Positions 1 to 7,790 of a DNA stretch of 64,000 nt are shown piece after piece. How positions within the stretch are numbered: the first letter of the stretch is position 1; each line of letters begins with the position of its first letter. Source of the DNA: Flavobacterium magnum (lineage in GTDB: Bacteria > Bacteroidota > Bacteroidia > Flavobacteriales > Flavobacteriaceae). Location of the stretch: contig NZ_CP028811.1 of assembly GCF_003055625.1 (NCBI RefSeq), positions 1,364,001 to 1,428,000 of the forward strand, read 5' to 3'. Below the pieces are notes generated by a model. That model was not told where the DNA came from and searched no databases. It saw nothing but the letters and a program-made list of their open reading frames with translations. Both the position numbers and the translations under genes were made by a program.

Positions 1-800
1 ATGTAGCCCACATGCAAACCGGACACGGAAAGGATGTGGATGGCGCCGGCGTACTGGTAATCCTGAATCGTTTCTTTGGAAATGTCCTGCTGCTGGCCCA
101 GTATTAATGCGGTAATCACAGCGAGGTTGTCTTTATTGAAATGCCTTTTTTCCAGATTGCTGATGATCCTGTTCCGGAATGCGGCTGCGTAATAGGACAA
201 GTTCTTGAGCGTGTCCACCGCAGTCACGTTTGCGCTGTCGGCATACATCTGCGCAAAAATGGACTTCTGTGAAAGATATTTGCCGTAGTCGAACTGCTCC
301 GGATTCTGAGGCGGCCTGTGTCTTTGGATTTGTCCGGATACCAAAAGCGTCGCGCCGGTAATGATACGCCCGGCATTTTTGGCCCTTTTGAGATTCAGCA
401 GGATCAGGCCGGTGCAGGGTTTGGTATCGATGTGTTCGACCGTCGCCACGTATCGGTCATTGATACTATTGCTCTTCAGCACCTCTTTTATTGTCAGCTT
501 GCAGCTATGGCGGGCGTCATTCGCTGAAAGTTGCCTGCTGTAGTGGTTTTCCGTTGCGTAGTGCTGCGCAGTATAGGCAAATAGGCCGGACAAAAACGAG
601 AAGCAATAGATGCAGATACCGAAAATCACCCTTTGCGCGGCATGTTTCACTGAATACACAAATGCGAGTGCGCACAACACGAAACACAGCAACAGGATAA
701 AGGCTACATCTTTAAGGGGAGGACTAAAGCGATGCCCGAAAATAATACCGGAGACAAAGAAAACGGTAATCCGCGCCAACGGGAATTGCAGCGCTTTCAT
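1..800 (-). CDS. comEC: ComEC/Rec2-family DNA-uptake channel, N-terminal part (runs off the window)
   Basis: This is the N-terminal 266 codons of a ComEC/Rec2 protein, the inner-membrane channel that carries single-stranded DNA into the cell during natural transformation. The reading frame is open from the ATG at 800 to the window edge. The N-terminus holds three hydrophobic segments (about residues 5-25, 30-50 and 55-78), followed by a soluble DUF4131/OB-fold-like stretch. The visible end carries the family signature: an ALILGQQQDIS segment, then a DYQYAGAIHILSVSGLHVGY stretch that opens the competence domain. The C-terminal part lies outside the window. A structured 234-bp gap separates it from the peptidase gene upstream. 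The start is the only ATG before the first membrane segment. Identification is firm; transformation ability is inferred. Confidence 0.9.
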   Translation of the reverse strand, partial: MKALQFPLARITVFFVSGIIFGHRFSPPLKDVAFILLLCFVLCALAFVYSVKHAAQRVIFGICIYCFSFLSGLFAYTAQHYATENHYSRQLSANDARHSCKLTIKEVLKSNSINDRYVATVEHIDTKPCTGLILLNLKRAKNAGRIITGATLLVSGQIQRHRPPQNPEQFDYGKYLSQKSIFAQMYADSANVTAVDTLKNLSYYAAAFRNRIISNLEKRHFNKDNLAVITALILGQQQDISKETIQDYQYAGAIHILSVSGLHVGY

Positions 801-820
801 GTGATTATATTATTGGTAAG

Positions 821-964
821 GGAAGGAGCCCCTAAACTCCTTCCGCTTGACCAGGATAATATAAAACCTAAGAATAAGGCCGGTTCCTTGGAGGTAATAA
901 TTAATTGTTGACTACGTGGCATATAGTAAAATTTACACCGGCCTTATGGTTTCATGGTGTAAAA
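821..964 (-). other. Structured leader region upstream of comEC
   Basis: The gap between the C40 peptidase and comEC holds several exact inverted repeats. An 8-bp stem pairs 821-828 with 837-844 (loop 8 nt). An 11-bp stem pairs 874-884 with 937-947. A competing 8-bp stem pairs 932-939 with 956-963. The last two share 937-939, so they cannot both form fully. On the minus strand this reads as a comEC leader with alternative folds. No T-run follows, so it is not a plain terminator, and I recognise no riboswitch class. Confidence 0.45.
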
Positions 965-1034
965 CTAGCCACATCGGCAACTGCAGAAGTGTGGAAAATC
1001 CGTAATAAATGTTAAAGTTTAAGAAACGCGAAGC

Positions 1035-1709
1035 CTACAGCGTTCCAGTCACGCGATTGGCCTGAGCGAAAGTCCTTTGATAATAAGGCTCTTTGGTAGA
1101 AGAAATGATTACGCCGCTTTGCGTGGAAGAGTGTATGAATTTGATTTCATCATCGTTGACCTCAGTCACCATGCCTACATGGTTGATCACGCTTCTTCCA
1201 TTGGTCCTGAAGAAAATGAGATCGCCAACCCTGATGTCCTTGCGGTCGAGTTTCTGGCCGACTTTAGACATGTCGTTGGAGCTCCTGGGCAACTTGATGT
1301 CAAAGATGTTAAACACCGCTGTCACCATCCCCGAACAATCCATTCCTGCAGTTGTTGTCCCGCCTCCATGGTAACGGACACCCATAAAAGTCATCGCATT
1401 GTAAACCATCTGTGTGCCCAGATAATTATCATACGACTCGATGATGATGTCATTGTCATTGGTATCATTGATAAGCGCTGCCTTTTTAGATTTCGAAACC
1501 GTTCTGGACTCTTTGGTGTCCCGCGCTTTCGCATCGGTATACGCTATGAGTTTTGGTTTTTCAGGAGCGGCAACTATTTTTCTGTCTGAAGGCTTCTGGT
1601 AAACCCCTTTTTTTAAGGCTTCTTTCTTCGAAGTGATAATCTGGGCGTGGCCCGTTGAAAACAGCAATAAAAGCGTCAGGATGGATAAAGTCTTCTTTGT
1701 TAAGGACAT
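1035..1709 (-). CDS. Secreted NlpC/P60 (C40) cell-wall peptidase
   Basis: A 224-residue exported peptidase of the NlpC/P60 family, expected to cut peptide stems of peptidoglycan in the periplasm. Residues 1-22 are a signal peptide ending in GHAQ. A basic, low-complexity linker (about 24-90) precedes the catalytic domain (about 95-220). The nucleophile is Cys125 in the GMDCSGMV motif and the general base is His177 in NHVGMV, both in the usual family context. The ATG chosen sits directly before the signal peptide. It lies between lpxB and comEC on the same strand, with gaps of about 290 and 230 bp, so it may have its own promoter (see 1856-1863). The exact bond cut cannot be read from sequence. 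Confidence 0.88.
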   Translation of the reverse strand: MSLTKKTLSILTLLLLFSTGHAQIITSKKEALKKGVYQKPSDRKIVAAPEKPKLIAYTDAKARDTKESRTVSKSKKAALINDTNDNDIIIESYDNYLGTQMVYNAMTFMGVRYHGGGTTTAGMDCSGMVTAVFNIFDIKLPRSSNDMSKVGQKLDRKDIRVGDLIFFRTNGRSVINHVGMVTEVNDDEIKFIHSSTQSGVIISSTKEPYYQRTFAQANRVTGTL

Positions 1710-1855
1710 ATTTTATTTTTTATTTTTCATTATAAAAGCAATACCGCTTTCACGATTTAGATTTATAAATAAAATTCGGGTGTGAATTTTGTGAAATCCG
1801 GCGAATCCGGAAAAGGATAACGCCCTGGGCTAAAGCTTTAGTATGATGCCCGCGA

Positions 1856-1863
1856 CAAATATA
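1856..1863 (-). promoter_or_regulatory. Candidate -7 promoter box for the C40 peptidase
   Basis: On the minus strand this reads TATATTTG, a perfect match to the Bacteroidota -7 consensus TAnnTTTG. It would give a leader of about 140 nt. No clear -33 TTG sits at the right distance, so support is partial. The rest of the 1710-1996 gap shows nothing else I can name. Confidence 0.4.
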
Positions 1864-1996
1864 TCAAAATTTCGTAGAAAAGTTGTGTTTTAACACTTTA
1901 AATTTGTGTAAAACTTTCCGCCAGGGTGATTTTTCCGGCGCGTCAGGATGATAGTGGATTGAAAATGAAACGGTTATTTCAAGGCAGTTTTCCGGA

Positions 1997-3112
1997 TCAG
2001 TTTTTGAGGTAATTAACAATCAGCTTCGCGGTTTTCCCGCTTGCGCCTTCGCCTCCAAGACGTTTTTCGAGAAGATCGTATTGTTCCAGCAGGGCGGTGC
2101 GGTGCGACGGCGTAAGGAGTTTCTGCAGCTCCTTTTTGAGGTTTTTCCGATTCAACCGGTCCTGGATCAGCTCGGTGACCACTTCCTTGTCCATGATCAG
2201 GTTGACGAGCGAAATGTATTTGAGCGTGATGATCCTTTTGGCAATCTGATAGGAAATCCATCCCCCTTTATAACACACCACCTCAGGGACCTTAAACAGC
2301 GCGGTCTCCAGCGTAGCCGTGCCGGAAGTTACCAGGGCGGCGTGCGCATGTGTCAGCAAATCGTAGGTTTTATTCGAAACGAACCTGACGTTTGCGTGCT
2401 GCAGGAACGGTTCGTAAAACGAAAAATCCTGGCTTGGTGCACCTGCAATCACAAACTGATAGTCCGGAAAGTCATTGGCAATGCTCAGCATCACTGACAG
2501 CATTTTGGTAATTTCCTGCTTCCTGCTCCCAGGGAGTACCGCAACAATCGGCGCATCGTCAAGTTGGTTTTCAGAAATAAAATCGGCGTAACTTATTTTT
2601 TTGCGGTTGTGTATGGCATCAATCAGCGGATGCCCTACAAATTCGACAGGGAAATGATGCTTCTGCTCGTAGAAATCTTTTTCGAAAGGCAGGATTACAA
2701 AAAGCTTATCCACATCGCGACGGATGTCCCTGATGCGGTTTTCCTTCCAGGCCCATATTTGCGGCGAGATATAATAAAAGGTCCTGAATCCGAGTGGTTT
2801 TGCCCATTTGGCAATCCTCATGTTGAATCCCGGATAATCGATAAAAATAATCACGTCAGGCCGGAACGCAGAAATGTCTTCCTTGCAGCGCCTGATGTTT
2901 TCAAAAATAGTGCGCAGGTTGGCCACGACTTCGGCAAAGCCCATAAAAGCGAGCTCCCGGTAATGTTTGACCAATGTCCCGCCAACAGCCTGCATCAGGT
3001 CGCCGCCCCAGAAACGGATGTCGGCGCCGGGATCTTCCCTGTAAAGTGCCTTCATCAGGTTGGATCCGTGGAGGTCTCCTGAAGCTTCGCCGGCAATGAT
3101 GTAATATTTCAT
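1997..3112 (-). CDS. lpxB: Lipid-A-disaccharide synthase
   Basis: LpxB condenses UDP-2,3-diacylglucosamine with lipid X to form the lipid A disaccharide, at the inner face of the inner membrane. The 371-residue length is normal for the GT19 family. Visible hallmarks are the N-terminal MKYYIIAGEASGDLHG loop, the FVGHPLID segment, the PGSRKQEI nucleotide-binding loop and the C-terminal SGTATLETALF motif. The ATG at 3112 directly follows the stop of the small membrane gene upstream (no gap), and surE lies before that, so surE, the small gene and lpxB read as one operon. No abnormal residue was noticed. Confidence 0.96.
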   Translation of the reverse strand: MKYYIIAGEASGDLHGSNLMKALYREDPGADIRFWGGDLMQAVGGTLVKHYRELAFMGFAEVVANLRTIFENIRRCKEDISAFRPDVIIFIDYPGFNMRIAKWAKPLGFRTFYYISPQIWAWKENRIRDIRRDVDKLFVILPFEKDFYEQKHHFPVEFVGHPLIDAIHNRKKISYADFISENQLDDAPIVAVLPGSRKQEITKMLSVMLSIANDFPDYQFVIAGAPSQDFSFYEPFLQHANVRFVSNKTYDLLTHAHAALVTSGTATLETALFKVPEVVCYKGGWISYQIAKRIITLKYISLVNLIMDKEVVTELIQDRLNRKNLKKELQKLLTPSHRTALLEQYDLLEKRLGGEGASGKTAKLIVNYLKN

Positions 3113-3382
3113 CTATAAAAATATTGTAGCAATGGCCAGGATCATGGTGGCCATAATGACGCCCCAGGCCATATCCTTTTTGCTTTTCAACAATAAAAAA
3201 AACACCCCGATGTTTGGCACTGCCCCGATCGTAATGATCTTACCCAGTTGGCCGGTGGCTTTCGTCGCGGCGATCCCGTCACTGATCCCATATTCCGTAA
3301 AGCCCACAATAAACAGGCAGCTTCCGAGCAATGCCGTGGCCAGTCCGATAACAATTCCTAAGAATACATGCAGTTTATTCAT
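3113..3382 (-). CDS. Small multi-pass membrane protein, function unknown
   Basis: An 89-residue, very hydrophobic protein with about three membrane segments: residues 4-28, about 45-64 and 68-88. The start is the ATG at 3382, inside the last codons of surE (8-bp overlap), which gives the natural MNKLHVFLG N-terminus; a longer reading from 3415 would run further into surE and is unlikely. It sits tightly between surE and lpxB and ends immediately before the lpxB start, so it should be cotranscribed and translationally coupled. I do not recognise a named family. Position between surE and lpxB suggests an envelope role, which is only context. Confidence 0.75.
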   Translation of the reverse strand: MNKLHVFLGIVIGLATALLGSCLFIVGFTEYGISDGIAATKATGQLGKIITIGAVPNIGVFFLLLKSKKDMAWGVIMATMILAIATIFL

Positions 3383-4145
3383 TGATTTTCCATGAGTTAA
3401 GTTCCTGTATCGCATGGTGCGCGGTCATATCATAATGTACGGGTACAACTGAGATGTAGCCGTTGGCGAGTGCCCATTCATCAGTGTCTTCCCCTTCGTC
3501 CTGGTTCACGAACTCGCCGGTAAGCCAGTAGTAGTCCTTGCCGTTCGGATTGGTGCGTTTGTCGAATTTCTCCATCCACATGGCTTTTGCCTGGCGGCAG
3601 ATTTTGATGCCTTTGATATCCGCTTCCGGTAATTTCGGTATGTTTACGTTTAAGATGGTGCCGTTTGACAGGCTGCGTTCCAGCACATGCGCTGCGATGT
3701 TGCGGATAAATTTCCGCGATTGGCTGAAATCTGCATTCCAGTCGAAATCCGCAAGTGAAAATCCTATCGCGGGTATGCCTTCGATGCCGGCTTCTACCGC
3801 GGCACTCATCGTCCCGGAATAAATGACGTTGATTGATGAATTCGATCCGTGATTGATCCCCGAAACGCACAAATCAGGCTTCTGATGCAGGATTTCATTC
3901 ACGGCCAGTTTCACACAATCCACCGGCGTGCCCGAGCAGCTGTACTCGTTGTCATTTTCGCCTGACACGCGGTTCAGGTACAGTGTACTATTGATCGTAA
4001 TGGCATGGCCCATGGCGCTTTGGGGCTTGTCCGGCGCAACGACGACCACGTCGCCAAGTTCCTTCATGATGTCAATCAACATCCGGATACCCGGCGCGAA
4101 AATGCCATCATCATTGGTTACTAAAATCAGGGGTTTTGCTGTCAT
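3375..4145 (-). CDS. surE: 5'/3'-nucleotidase SurE
   Basis: SurE is a metal-dependent phosphatase that removes phosphate from nucleoside monophosphates (survival protein E). The 256-residue product opens with LILVTNDDG, the metal-binding acidic pair of the family, followed by APGI, SAMGHAIT, CSGTPVDCVKLA, SGINHGSN (Asn metal ligand) and YSGTMSAAVEA. The start at 4145 is preferred over the ATG at 4163, because the six extra residues (MAAQNI) fall in a sequence resembling the dispersed intergenic repeat described at 4163-4245, and SurE proteins normally begin just before the NDDG motif. It overlaps the next gene by 8 bp. Confidence 0.94.
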   Translation of the reverse strand: MTAKPLILVTNDDGIFAPGIRMLIDIMKELGDVVVVAPDKPQSAMGHAITINSTLYLNRVSGENDNEYSCSGTPVDCVKLAVNEILHQKPDLCVSGINHGSNSSINVIYSGTMSAAVEAGIEGIPAIGFSLADFDWNADFSQSRKFIRNIAAHVLERSLSNGTILNVNIPKLPEADIKGIKICRQAKAMWMEKFDKRTNPNGKDYYWLTGEFVNQDEGEDTDEWALANGYISVVPVHYDMTAHHAIQELNSWKINE

Positions 4146-4162
4146 GATATTTTGGGCAGCCA

Positions 4163-4245
4163 TTTCCCGCTTTCGCCTTTATCTTTGCTCATGCTTCGCA
4201 AAGGATACCGGCTCTATCGGGGCTGCAGCTCCTGCTACGGTTAAA
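4163..4245 (-). repeat. Dispersed intergenic repeat, copy 1
   Basis: Read on the minus strand, this segment has the order CCGATAGAGCCGGTATCCTT, a short variable part, then GCAAAGATAAAGGCGAAAGC. The same order (GATAG, GCGGCA, variable hairpin, GA-TA, CGAAAGC) recurs at about 60166-60260 and in degenerate form at about 21640-21730. It resembles a repeat I have seen between genes in Flavobacterium. Here it abuts the surE start. Confidence 0.5.
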
Positions 4246-4276
4246 ATTTTTTGTCCTCTTGACGAGATAAATCGTC

Positions 4277-4316
4277 GCTAAAATAAGCATTTTTGAGCGG
4301 AACTTCCTATTTTAGC
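4277..4316. promoter_or_regulatory. Inverted repeat with divergent -7-like boxes between surE and prc
   Basis: GCTAAAATA at 4277-4285 is the exact reverse complement of TATTTTAGC at 4308-4316. Each arm holds TATTTTAG, one base from the TAnnTTTG -7 consensus, facing away from the other: plus at 4308-4315 towards prc, minus at 4278-4285 towards surE. Suitable -33 TTG elements were not found, so this is a candidate divergent control region. Confidence 0.35.
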
Positions 4317-4387
4317 ATGTTTAACAAAAAATTATGTGACACGCCAAATCATTGGTATGGTTTTTATGTAATTTAGGCACGAAATTG

Positions 4388-6619
4388 ATGAATGCAATTA
4401 TGAATTTTATGAGAAGAAATTATAAGGTATTGCTGGTTGTCGCAGCGTTGTCTGTGGCATTATGGAGTTTTATCCCGAGAGGGAATAAGAACGACCCTGA
4501 GAAGGATAAGCTGCTGTTGGAACTGTTGGCTTTCGTCATCAATAAAGGGCATTATGCGCCCAAGGACATCGACGATAACTTTTCCAAAATTGTGTATAAG
4601 GACTACCTTACTGCGCTCGATCCTTCCAAAAGGTTTTTCCTGCAGTCGGACATCGACGAGTTTTCAAAATATGAGACATTGGTTGATGATGCGATCAGGA
4701 ACAAGGACCTCACATTTTTTGACCTCACTTACAACCGTTTGATGCAGCGTATGGAGGAAAGCAAGGCATACTACAAGGACATCCTTGCCAAGCCTTTCGA
4801 TTACAATGTCGATGAAAGTTTCAATATCGATTACGATAAGATGCCTTACGCCAAATCAACCGCTGAGCTCAAGGAAAAATGGCGCAAGCAGATTAAGCTT
4901 TCCACACTATCCTCGTTGTCTGACAGGCTTAAATTGCAGGAAGACAAGGCCAAAGGCATCAAGGAAGAACCTGTCGCCGATGAGGAATCGGACGATACGG
5001 AGCCTGCGCCTAAAACCACGGCTGCAGACGAGGCCCCCAAAACCTTCGAGCAGCTCGAGAAAGAGACCCGTGAGAATTCGCTGAAGTCGCTCAACGAGTA
5101 TTTTGGGTTTATCAAAGACCTGAACCGTGAAGATTATTTTTCAGTCTTCGTGAATACCATCGCCGAAACTTTTGATCCGCACACGTCTTATTTCGCTCCT
5201 GAAGACAAGGACAAATTCGATATGAGTATCTCCGGAAAATTTGACGGGATCGGTGCCAGGCTGCAAAAGAAAAACGACTTTACCGAAATCACCGAACTGA
5301 TTTCCGGCGGACCGGCATGGAGGGGAAAAGAACTCGAACCGGGTGATGTTGTGCTGAAAGTCGGACAGGGCAAGGAAGAGCCCGTGGATGTTGTCGGGAT
5401 GCGTATTGACGATGTGGTCAAGAAAATCAAAGGCCCAAAAGGTACTGAGGTGCGTCTCACCGTTAAAAAAGTTGACGGTTCGATGAAAGTCATTTCCATT
5501 ATCCGTGACGTGGTAGAGATCGAGGAGACGTATGCCAAATCCAGTATCGTCAAAAAAGACGGCAAGTTATACGGCGTGATTTACCTGCCTAAGTTTTATA
5601 TCGATTTTGAAAATAAGGACAGTCGGGATGCGGCTAAAGACGTTGCGCTGGAAATTGACCGCCTCAAGAAGCAGGGCATCCAGGGACTGGTGTTCGACGT
5701 GCGTGACAATGGCGGCGGCTCACTGCGCACCGTGGTGGACATTGCCGGGCTGTTCATTGATCAGGGCCCGATCGTACAGGTAAAATCAACCGGCAAGAAT
5801 AAGGAAGTGCTTCCTGATAATGACAGCAAAGTACAATGGGACGGGCCATTGGTGGTGATGGTAAATAATTTCTCCGCTTCAGCATCTGAAATCCTGGCTG
5901 CGGCGATCCAGGACTACAAACGCGGCGTCATCATCGGCAGCAAACAGTCTTATGGGAAAGGAACCGTGCAGAACGTCATCGACCTGAACCAGTTTGTGCG
6001 CAACAGTGCCACCGGCGACCTGGGCGCACTGAAAACCACCACGCAGAAATTTTACAGGATTAACGGTGGTTCTACGCAGCTTAAAGGCGTGGCCAGTGAC
6101 GTGGAAATGCCGGACAAGTACACTTACATCGAAGTAGGTGAGCGCGACTCTGAAAACGCGATGCCATGGGATAAGATTGATCCGGCGAATTACAATGTCT
6201 GGGACAGGCAGCCGAATTTTGAAAAGGCGATTGCAAACAGCAAGAAACGGGTGGCGCAAAGCCAGCAATTCAGGCTGATTGACGAGAACGCGCAATGGCT
6301 CGGAAAGCGTAAAGATGAGAACGATTACAGCCTGAACATTGACAAGTTCAGGAAAGAGCAGGAAAATATCAAAGCAGAAAATAAAAAATACAAGGCGATC
6401 GGGGAGTACAAAACCAACCTGGAATTCACCTCGCTTCCGTACGAAACGGCACAGATGGAAAAAGATGAGGTGCTGAAAGAGAAGCGGAAAAGATGGCACG
6501 AAAGCCTGGCCAAGGATGCCTATGTAGAAGAAGCGCTCAACGTGCTGTCTGACCTGCAGGACAGTGGCAGCAAACCGACAGTCAATCTCAAGAAAAGGGA
6601 AAAGCTGGTGAAGTCATAA
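4388..6619 (+). CDS. prc: C-terminal processing (tail-specific) protease, S41 family
   Basis: A 743-residue periplasmic Ser/Lys protease of the Prc/Tsp type. After an N-terminal membrane anchor (about residues 10-30) come a helical N-terminal domain, an acidic low-complexity insert around 195-230, a PDZ domain (about 270-370, with GIGARLQKK), the S41 core and a C-terminal DUF3340-like helical region. The catalytic Ser lies in NNFSASASEILAAA and the Lys in GSKQSYGKGTVQ. The ATG at 4388 is used; ATGs at 4400 and 4409 are equally possible, while a frame extension to a TTG at 4352 is not credible. TAATTTAG at 4369-4376 may be its -7 box, which would favour a later start. The permease gene follows 9 bp downstream. 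Confidence 0.93.
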   Translation: MNAIMNFMRRNYKVLLVVAALSVALWSFIPRGNKNDPEKDKLLLELLAFVINKGHYAPKDIDDNFSKIVYKDYLTALDPSKRFFLQSDIDEFSKYETLVDDAIRNKDLTFFDLTYNRLMQRMEESKAYYKDILAKPFDYNVDESFNIDYDKMPYAKSTAELKEKWRKQIKLSTLSSLSDRLKLQEDKAKGIKEEPVADEESDDTEPAPKTTAADEAPKTFEQLEKETRENSLKSLNEYFGFIKDLNREDYFSVFVNTIAETFDPHTSYFAPEDKDKFDMSISGKFDGIGARLQKKNDFTEITELISGGPAWRGKELEPGDVVLKVGQGKEEPVDVVGMRIDDVVKKIKGPKGTEVRLTVKKVDGSMKVISIIRDVVEIEETYAKSSIVKKDGKLYGVIYLPKFYIDFENKDSRDAAKDVALEIDRLKKQGIQGLVFDVRDNGGGSLRTVVDIAGLFIDQGPIVQVKSTGKNKEVLPDNDSKVQWDGPLVVMVNNFSASASEILAAAIQDYKRGVIIGSKQSYGKGTVQNVIDLNQFVRNSATGDLGALKTTTQKFYRINGGSTQLKGVASDVEMPDKYTYIEVGERDSENAMPWDKIDPANYNVWDRQPNFEKAIANSKKRVAQSQQFRLIDENAQWLGKRKDENDYSLNIDKFRKEQENIKAENKKYKAIGEYKTNLEFTSLPYETAQMEKDEVLKEKRKRWHESLAKDAYVEEALNVLSDLQDSGSKPTVNLKKREKLVKS

Positions 6620-6628
6620 CATTGTTGC

Positions 6629-7735
6629 ATGAGCGGGAACCAGTCATTAACCAGTATAGCGCTCCGGAAATTCAGGAAGAATTTCTGGGGCGTTTTCAGT
6701 TTTGCATTTATCGTCCTGGTGATGCTGCTTGCCATTTTCGCGTATGTGCTGGCTCCTGACAATTCGCAGAACGCCAATCAGATGCATCTGTCAATTCATT
6801 CCCGGAAGCCCGGCTTCTCGGTGACGATGTTGTCGATTCCGTCGGGAGAAAAGGCCGAAAGTGCGATTTCGGGTTATGTTTCCGGTTTCCCAAGTATGGC
6901 CAATGAGATTCCCATCCGTCGCTATGAACTCAAAAACAATGAGATCGTCTACGAGGAATACAACGAGGATCCCTCAGTAAAAATCGTGAAATCGGTTCCG
7001 CTGAGCCAACTCGGAGGATACCCTGACATATACACTGCCGCGAAGGATGTCATCCGGAAGCAAAGCTTTATTTTAGGCACCGACAAATACGGAAGGGATG
7101 TCCTGAGCAGACTGCTGGTAGGGTCGCGGGTTTCACTGTCAATTGGGTTTGTGGCGGTGTTCATTTCTCTTGTTATAGGCATATTCTTCGGGGCAATCGG
7201 GGGGTATTTCGGTGGCAAAGCCGATGCTTTCGTAATGTGGCTCGTAAACATCATCTGGTCAATCCCGACATTGCTGCTGGTCATTGCCATCACGCTCGCT
7301 TTGGGAAAAGGTTTTTGGCAGGTATTCATTGCTGTAGGGCTCACAATGTGGGTTGAAGTCGCACGTGTGGTCCGTGGACAGGTCATCAGCATCAGGGAAA
7401 TGCAATATGTTACCGCATCGCGCGCGTTGGGCTACGGCAATTTCAGGATTATTTTCAATCACATCCTGCCAAATATCATGGCGCCGGTCATCGTAATTTC
7501 TGCGGCCAATTTTGCGTCGGCGATTTTGGTTGAGAGCGGGCTGAGTTTCCTCGGACTGGGCGCACAACCGCCGGTGCCCAGCTGGGGGAGCATGATCAAG
7601 GACCACTACAGTTACATTATCCTGGGCAAGCCTTATCTGGCGATGGTGCCCGGAATCGCCATCATGCTGGTCACACTGGCCTTTATGATGACTGGAAACG
7701 CACTGCGCGACGCGCTGGATGTAAAATCTTCATAA
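6629..7735 (+). CDS. OppC/DppC-type ABC transporter permease
   Basis: A 368-residue inner-membrane permease of the peptide/nickel importer class. One N-terminal membrane segment (about residues 19-43) is followed by a roughly 120-residue extracytoplasmic part, then five further segments forming the BPD_transp_1 domain (about 165-365). The EAA loop that docks the ATPase is visible as SRALGYGNFRIIF followed by HILPNIMAP. It starts 9 bp after prc and is probably cotranscribed. No OppB-type partner, ATPase or binding protein lies in the window, so its partners must be encoded elsewhere. Substrate unknown. Confidence 0.9.
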   Translation: MSGNQSLTSIALRKFRKNFWGVFSFAFIVLVMLLAIFAYVLAPDNSQNANQMHLSIHSRKPGFSVTMLSIPSGEKAESAISGYVSGFPSMANEIPIRRYELKNNEIVYEEYNEDPSVKIVKSVPLSQLGGYPDIYTAAKDVIRKQSFILGTDKYGRDVLSRLLVGSRVSLSIGFVAVFISLVIGIFFGAIGGYFGGKADAFVMWLVNIIWSIPTLLLVIAITLALGKGFWQVFIAVGLTMWVEVARVVRGQVISIREMQYVTASRALGYGNFRIIFNHILPNIMAPVIVISAANFASAILVESGLSFLGLGAQPPVPSWGSMIKDHYSYIILGKPYLAMVPGIAIMLVTLAFMMTGNALRDALDVKSS

Positions 7736-7790
7736 TCTTTTAGGGTTTTCTTGGGATTAAGTGTTATATTGGCTATAACCAAAGACACGA

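Noticed and set aside
1..800. Small plus-strand open frames at 318-804
   Set aside because: They are shadows of the partial comEC gene, which lacks a stop in the window and is easily missed for that reason.
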